Positions 60,524 to 64,000 of a stretch of 64,000 bases of DNA are shown piece by piece; the first letter of the stretch is position 1, and every line of letters starts with the position of its first letter. The position numbers were made by a program, and so were the translations under genes. A model generated the notes under the pieces. It was given only the letters and a program-made list of their open reading frames with translations. It ran no database searches and was not told the origin of the DNA. Location: contig OY759216.1 in NCBI GenBank assembly GCA_963662175.1, forward strand, positions 50,361,087 to 50,425,086. The letters run 5' to 3'. The DNA is from Aradus depressus. Taxonomy: Eukaryota; Arthropoda; Insecta; Hemiptera; Aradidae.

Positions 60524-60570
60524 CACTCCTTGCAATCCAAAATCCTTCGTACAATAGCCAATGCTCCTTT
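60524..60570 (+). mobile_element. 47-bp Jockey-type LINE fragment
   Basis: CAATCCAAAATCCTTCGTAC and AATAGCCAATGCTCCTT match 56856-56895 of the Jockey pseudogene. It abuts the 3' end of the preceding SINE copy. Confidence 0.65.
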
Positions 60571-60576
60571 AGAACC

Positions 60577-60862
60577 AAATATATGTAATGTGGGATATAG
60601 GTAGAATAACAGAACTTTTTTATACCAACCACTTTTGTGCAGATCACTCTCCCCCTCCCCACTCGCGAATTCATTTGATATTAGTATTATATAAGAAAAA
60701 CACTCTCAGAATTGCATCATAAACATCACTTTTTTATACCCAGTAACGCCAGTCCAAAATTATTTGGGGGGGGGGGGGGGGGGGGGGGGGGAGTGATCTG
60801 TAAAAGAGTAGTTTGTATAAGAATGTCCTTTTACGGGCACATCACATATATTTCAACAACAG
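60577..60862. mobile_element. Foldback/MITE-like element with imperfect inverted ends
   Basis: The left arm (AAATATATGTAATGTG ... TTTTATACC ... GCAGATCACTC) pairs imperfectly with the right arm (GAGTGATCTG ... GTATAAGAATG ... CACATCACATATATTT) over about 70 bp. The interior includes a run of 26 G (60766-60791). No transposase and no clear target duplication. Confidence 0.5.
60766..60791. repeat. Poly(G) run
   Basis: Twenty-six consecutive G residues; exact length may be affected by sequencing. Confidence 0.85.
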
Positions 60863-60930
60863 GTGTCATTAGGATGCTACTGTATGATACTAGTATTTAA
60901 GGCGTTAGGGCTAAACCTATGTGAGGTTCT

Positions 60931-61044
60931 TTATTAAATAATATTTAATTAATATATAAATAAATAATAAATAATATTTAATATATATTTTTATAATATA
61001 ATATATATATTTAATATATAAATAAATAATAAATAATATTTAAT
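60931..61044. repeat. AT-rich low-complexity tract with local duplication
   Basis: Almost pure A/T, with AATATATAAATAAATAATAA occurring twice about 70 bp apart. It forms the target site of the LINE to its right. Confidence 0.7.
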
Positions 61045-61054
61045 TAAGTTTTAT

Positions 61055-61657
61055 TGGGCCAACAAATGGAGAATAAAAATTAATGGAGACAAATCTCTGC
61101 AAACCACATTTACCCTCAGACACAACACTTGTCCACCAGTTTTCATTAACAACCAGCCCATTCCTGCATCCGACACTGTACGATATCTAGGACTTCATTT
61201 AGACAGACGTTTAACTTGGACAACTCATATCAGACTGAAACGCACAGACCTCAAAAGACGATTTGGACGACTGAAATCCATCATTGGACGACGATCGACA
61301 TTATCGCTTGAAAACAAACTTCACATTTACAACACTATACTAAAACCCATCTGGACTTACGGCATCGAGATATGGGGATCAGCCAAAAAATCAAACATAC
61401 AACGCCTTCAGTCAATACAATCCATCATACTACGCCACATTGCCAATGCACCATTTTACGTTTCCAACCTCACATTACATAATGACCTCAATATCCCATT
61501 TGTACCTTCTGTTATCAAGACACGATATCAAAATTTTCACGACAAACTCCATCATCACGCCAATCCACTTATACAAGAATTATCTACAAACATTCTCCCC
61601 ACAAATCCACCACGACGCCTCAAGCGGATATGGCAGAGGGACCTGCTCCAGGACTAG
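61055..61657 (+). pseudogene. Jockey-type ORF2 C-terminal fragment, frame intact
   Basis: An uninterrupted frame of 200 codons to TAG 61655-61657 with no start codon, because the element is 5'-truncated. It reads WANKWRIKINGDKS, RYLGLHLDRRLTW, LHIYNTILKPIWTYGIEIWG, IANAPFYVSN and RRLKRIWQRDLL. These are the thumb and C-terminal segments of a Jockey-clade RT, downstream of the catalytic FADD, which is missing. It is related to the pseudogene at 56052-57172 but carries no stops, so it is younger or under less decay. It cannot encode an active enzyme. Confidence 0.88.
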
Positions 61658-61789
61658 CCTGGACTCCTCTTCGGTCACGTACCTCAGCAGTACAGCCACG
61701 CACCTGACACTGCTCTATTTATCACAATTGCTAATGGCAAATGTTATTATGCCGTTGTAAATATATAAATAAATAAATAAAAAATAAAA
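61055..61789 (+). mobile_element. 5'-truncated Jockey-type LINE with target duplication
   Basis: Contains the C-terminal end of ORF2, a 3' UTR of about 110 bp and an A-rich (AAAT)n tail. TAAGTTTTAT flanks both sides (61045-61054 and 61790-61799). Confidence 0.85.
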
Positions 61790-61792
61790 TAA

Positions 61793-61833
61793 GTTTTATA
61801 TTTCAATATAAATTTTATATTGAAATATAAAAC
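61793..61833. repeat. 41-bp near-perfect palindrome
   Basis: GTTTTATATTTCAATATAAA is followed by one T and then its exact reverse complement: a 20-bp stem with a one-base centre. It overlaps the right-hand target duplication of the LINE at 61055-61789. Confidence 0.85.
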
Positions 61834-62073
61834 GTATAAAATGTTCATAAATAAACTTTAGTGGATTTAATAAATTATTTGTTACAAAAATTCTCTGCAA
61901 AAGAAGAACGTGAGGCTAATGTAAACATTATACTTTTCTGATTATGATTGGTCGAAGAAGAGGGAGAGGGGGAGGTTCCAACTCAGAATGACTGTCGTAG
62001 GTGAAGCGGAGTGGGGCAAGTTGATGATTTGAGCTATCTGTCAGAGGTGAGTCTCAGTTGTCCCCGATCTACC

Positions 62074-62202
62074 ATGGAGAAAACAGAGAAGTCGAGTCTG
62101 ACCGGGCTGGAGGCAGCTTACCCAATGGAGGAGATCAGGAAGCCACGGCCCATCTCCAGCTGTATGATCTTCGTCCTCGCCTCTATCGGCGTTGTTTCAC
62201 TT
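62074..62202 (+). CDS. Probable first coding exon of a host gene, N-terminus with membrane segment
   Basis: ATG lies in ACCATGG, an excellent initiation context, and opens a 43-codon segment that ends exactly at a GTAAGTAT splice donor (62203), in phase 0. The peptide starts MEKTEKSSLTGLEAAYP, has a charged stretch (EEIRKPRP) and ends in a hydrophobic run (CMIFVLASIGVVSL) that could be the start of a signal anchor. This fits a type II or multi-pass membrane protein. The base composition is more GC-rich than its surroundings. An in-frame GTG further upstream is not a plausible eukaryotic start. I do not recognise the family, and later exons would lie beyond the window or are not visible. Confidence 0.55.
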
Positions 62203-62225
62203 GTAAGTATCAAAACACTTACTTC

Positions 62226-62665
62226 ACTAACCACATAGCACATAGGGACACGTATGCTTTAGACTGCACTCTACGTAGGGCGCCTGGGTAGATGAAGACA
62301 TACTAACCCTGTCTGCTCACCTCAGAACTCCTCAGGTTGGCACAAATAGGCTGCCTAGTAATATTTCTGCTGCCAATGAATTCTTTGTGGCAACCATATT
62401 GCCTTTCCTCTATAGAATGTCAAATTTCTCTTCTACTTTTTTACTAACCACATAGAACATAGGGACACGTATGCTTTAGACTGCACTCTACGTAGGACGC
62501 CTGGGTAGATGAACACATACTAACCCTGTCTGGTCACCTCAGAACTCTTCAGGATGACACAAATACGCTGGAATAGTAACATTTCTGTTGCCAATATGAA
62601 TTCTTTGTGGCAACCATATTTCATTTTCTCTATAGAACGTCAAACGTCCTCTTCTACTTTTTATT
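62226..62665. repeat. Tandem duplication of about 227 bp
   Basis: Two adjacent copies (62226-62452 and 62453-62665) both contain GGGACACGTATGCTTTAG, CACTCTACGTAGG and AATTCTTTGTGGCAACC. They differ by scattered substitutions and small gaps. If the exon at 62074 is real, the duplication lies in its first intron. Confidence 0.88.
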
Positions 62666-63075
62666 TTTATCATGATTAATGTTTTTCTATTGTTTTTTTT
62701 TGTCTGGTTGATGGTAAAGTAAAAAAAAAAATCATAATTTTAGAAATTAAGTTTCTCTGTCCAGCTGATGAAAATAAACATTATTTACATAAGCCGGCAG
62801 CCATGATTTGTTAATAATTCTTAGTTTTTTAAATATTAATTTTTTTTTTGGCAACTGATGTCATCATCACACAACAACCAGCTACCAAGAGGACGTAATG
62901 GATTGATTTCTTGAGCGGCGTCAGAGAGGAAGGCCTTCCAGCCGTAGCACTTCAGGGCGAATAAATATCAATTTTATATAAAAATTTTACTTATAAGAGT
63001 TTCACACTTACAAATAGACATGTAAGACAAGTGGCATTAAACAAGTTCTGTAAAATTTGGTTAGATGGACTTGGT
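62666..63075. other. Unassigned sequence
   Basis: AT-rich with A and T runs. A moderately GC-richer patch at about 62855-62960 (CTTGAGCGGCGTCAGAG) may be a fragment of another dispersed repeat. No exon is supported. Confidence 0.4.
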
Positions 63076-63079
63076 CACT

Positions 63080-63086
<7 letters not shown>

Positions 63087-63139
<53 letters not shown>

Positions 63140-63327
63140 GCCTTATGATCGGTGCATATTAGCCATGTCAATGTGTTTATATATAGTTATTTACGACATC
63201 CATGGCCCCGGGAGGGAGTTCTATCTACGAAATAAAACTCACTCCCGGACGGGATTCGAACCCGCAAACCATGGTGAGACCATGCGACCAAAGCCCTACG
63301 CTCTAGCCCGCACGGCCACCATGGCCC
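63087..63327 (-). mobile_element. tRNA-derived SINE (family 2) with long poly(A) and target duplication
   Basis: The minus strand begins GGGCCATGGTGGCCGTGCGG, a Ser/Leu tRNA-like 5' part. It has a perfect B box in GGGTTCGAATCCCG and continues with a short body to a poly(A) of about 50 (plus-strand T run 63087-63138). CACTTTTACTT flanks both ends exactly (63076-63086 and 63328-63338). Length, tail and clean duplication indicate a recent insertion. The tRNA-like part has extra bases in its variable region and is not a functional tRNA. Confidence 0.87.
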
Positions 63328-63338
63328 CACTTTTACTT

Positions 63339-63888
63339 CGACGATATATTCAATTTGTTTTTAATTCTTCGTGTACATTACTCTGTTTATATAATTTAAT
63401 TTTTTAGTGTATAGTATAAAATCTGAGTTATAGTTCAAGCATTTAAGTTTCAATGCCTGTAGTGTTATTTACTGTAGTTATGGTGAAGTTGGTTTGTTTA
63501 TTCTCTTGTTTAATAAACAATTAAATTAAAAAAACAAAAAACATAAACTCAATGAGAGTAGTTGGCTATGTTAACGGTCACCTGAAAGGGAGGGAGGCTG
63601 GAAAATTAATGAATTTGGAAAAGAAAGTGGATTTATAACTTATTAGAACACATGTAAGGAAACAAAATAAATTCTAAGGATTACTAGTTCTGGAAATTCT
63701 AGTTCTGGAATTTATTTTCGAAAATACTTCTCAAGAAGTAACTATTAAAAAAAATTACTGGAGTAGTCACCGTTTTTTCCCCAACAGGTGATCTTTTACT
63801 TTTCAGTTGGCCTGATAAAACATGCAATCATGTAGAACATCCGTATTTATTGTTTGATACCATTTGACTTCTTCAATAACTCATTTCA
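63339..63888. other. Unassigned AT-rich sequence
   Basis: No coding exon or repeat recognised, apart from a short local repeat CTAGTTCTGGAA near 63685-63705. Confidence 0.5.
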
Positions 63889-64000
63889 GAGGACGCCGGT
63901 AGCTTAGTGGTATGCATGCTTGCCTTCTGAGCTCAAGATCGTGGGTTCGAAACCCGACCGAGGCCTTTTAGTTTATTTTATTTGGGAGGTAAAATAAACT
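63889..64000 (+). mobile_element. SINE family 1, 5' part, cut by window edge
   Basis: GAGGACGCCGGTAGCTTAGTGG (A box) and GGGTTCGAAACCCGACC (intact B box), then TTTAGTTTATTTTATTTGGG up to the window end. This is the best preserved tRNA-like half of the family here. Confidence 0.85.

Noticed and set aside
63057..63407. 116-codon open frame with a poly-Phe run
   Set aside because: The run is the poly(T) complement of a SINE tail, and the rest is antisense SINE.
63889..64000. Functional tRNA gene at the A/B-box sequences (also at 57605, 54832 and 63087)
   Set aside because: The A and B boxes are followed by long non-tRNA bodies, target duplications flank the units, and the cloverleaf stems do not close properly. 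These are SINEs.

Overview
This window is a repeat-dominated, AT-rich stretch of a eukaryotic nuclear genome, most likely an arthropod and probably an insect. That view rests on the mix of elements: Helitrons with TCTAT...CTAG ends, Jockey-type and RNase H-bearing I-type LINEs, tRNA-derived SINEs and a hAT-type MITE. There are also splice-like signals and a CCTAACCTAA motif at SINE ends. No bacterial gene organisation is present. Almost all small open frames in the first 48 kb are by-products of tandem repeats. I could not identify the species.

Layout. About 1-48.35 kb is a mosaic of two kinds of repeat. The first is a satellite superfamily with a recurring GAGCACGTCGTCCTTCGG core. Type A (159-10251, 31571-32435, 39305-47272) forms higher-order units of about 1094 and 1459 bp. 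Type B (16985-20958, 21691-29526) has a 441-bp monomer, arranged in part as a four-monomer unit of 1762 bp. The second is a series of non-autonomous Helitrons, all on the minus strand (1-158, 10252-12987, 12988-16803, 20959-21690, 29527-31496, 32436-34533, 34534-39304, and an old one at 47273-48351). Each carries internal arrays of a 33/66-bp minisatellite and a 142-bp satellite. Two pairs are joined exactly head-to-tail.

From 48.35 to 64 kb the sequence is ordinary interspersed-repeat territory. It holds one LINE with an intact 1233-residue endonuclease-RT-RNase H protein (49014-52715) and a hAT-like MITE with a perfect 8-bp target duplication. It also holds two 5'-truncated Jockey copies with target duplications, six copies of one tRNA-derived SINE family, one SINE of a second family, and a foldback element. 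Only small pieces look like host gene: a plausible first coding exon with a GTAAGT donor (62074-62202) and a possible terminal exon (58254-58338).

The main result is that the two halves are linked. The satellite core aligns with the body of the SINE found at 57605-57944 (hand-aligned 36 of 39 bases in the best segment, with collinear similarity for roughly 190 bp). The kilobase-scale satellites therefore appear to be built from a SINE body. Likewise, the 142-bp satellite inside the Helitrons resembles the Helitrons' own subterminal sequence. The window thus shows two routes by which mobile elements may seed satellites, interleaved in one locus.
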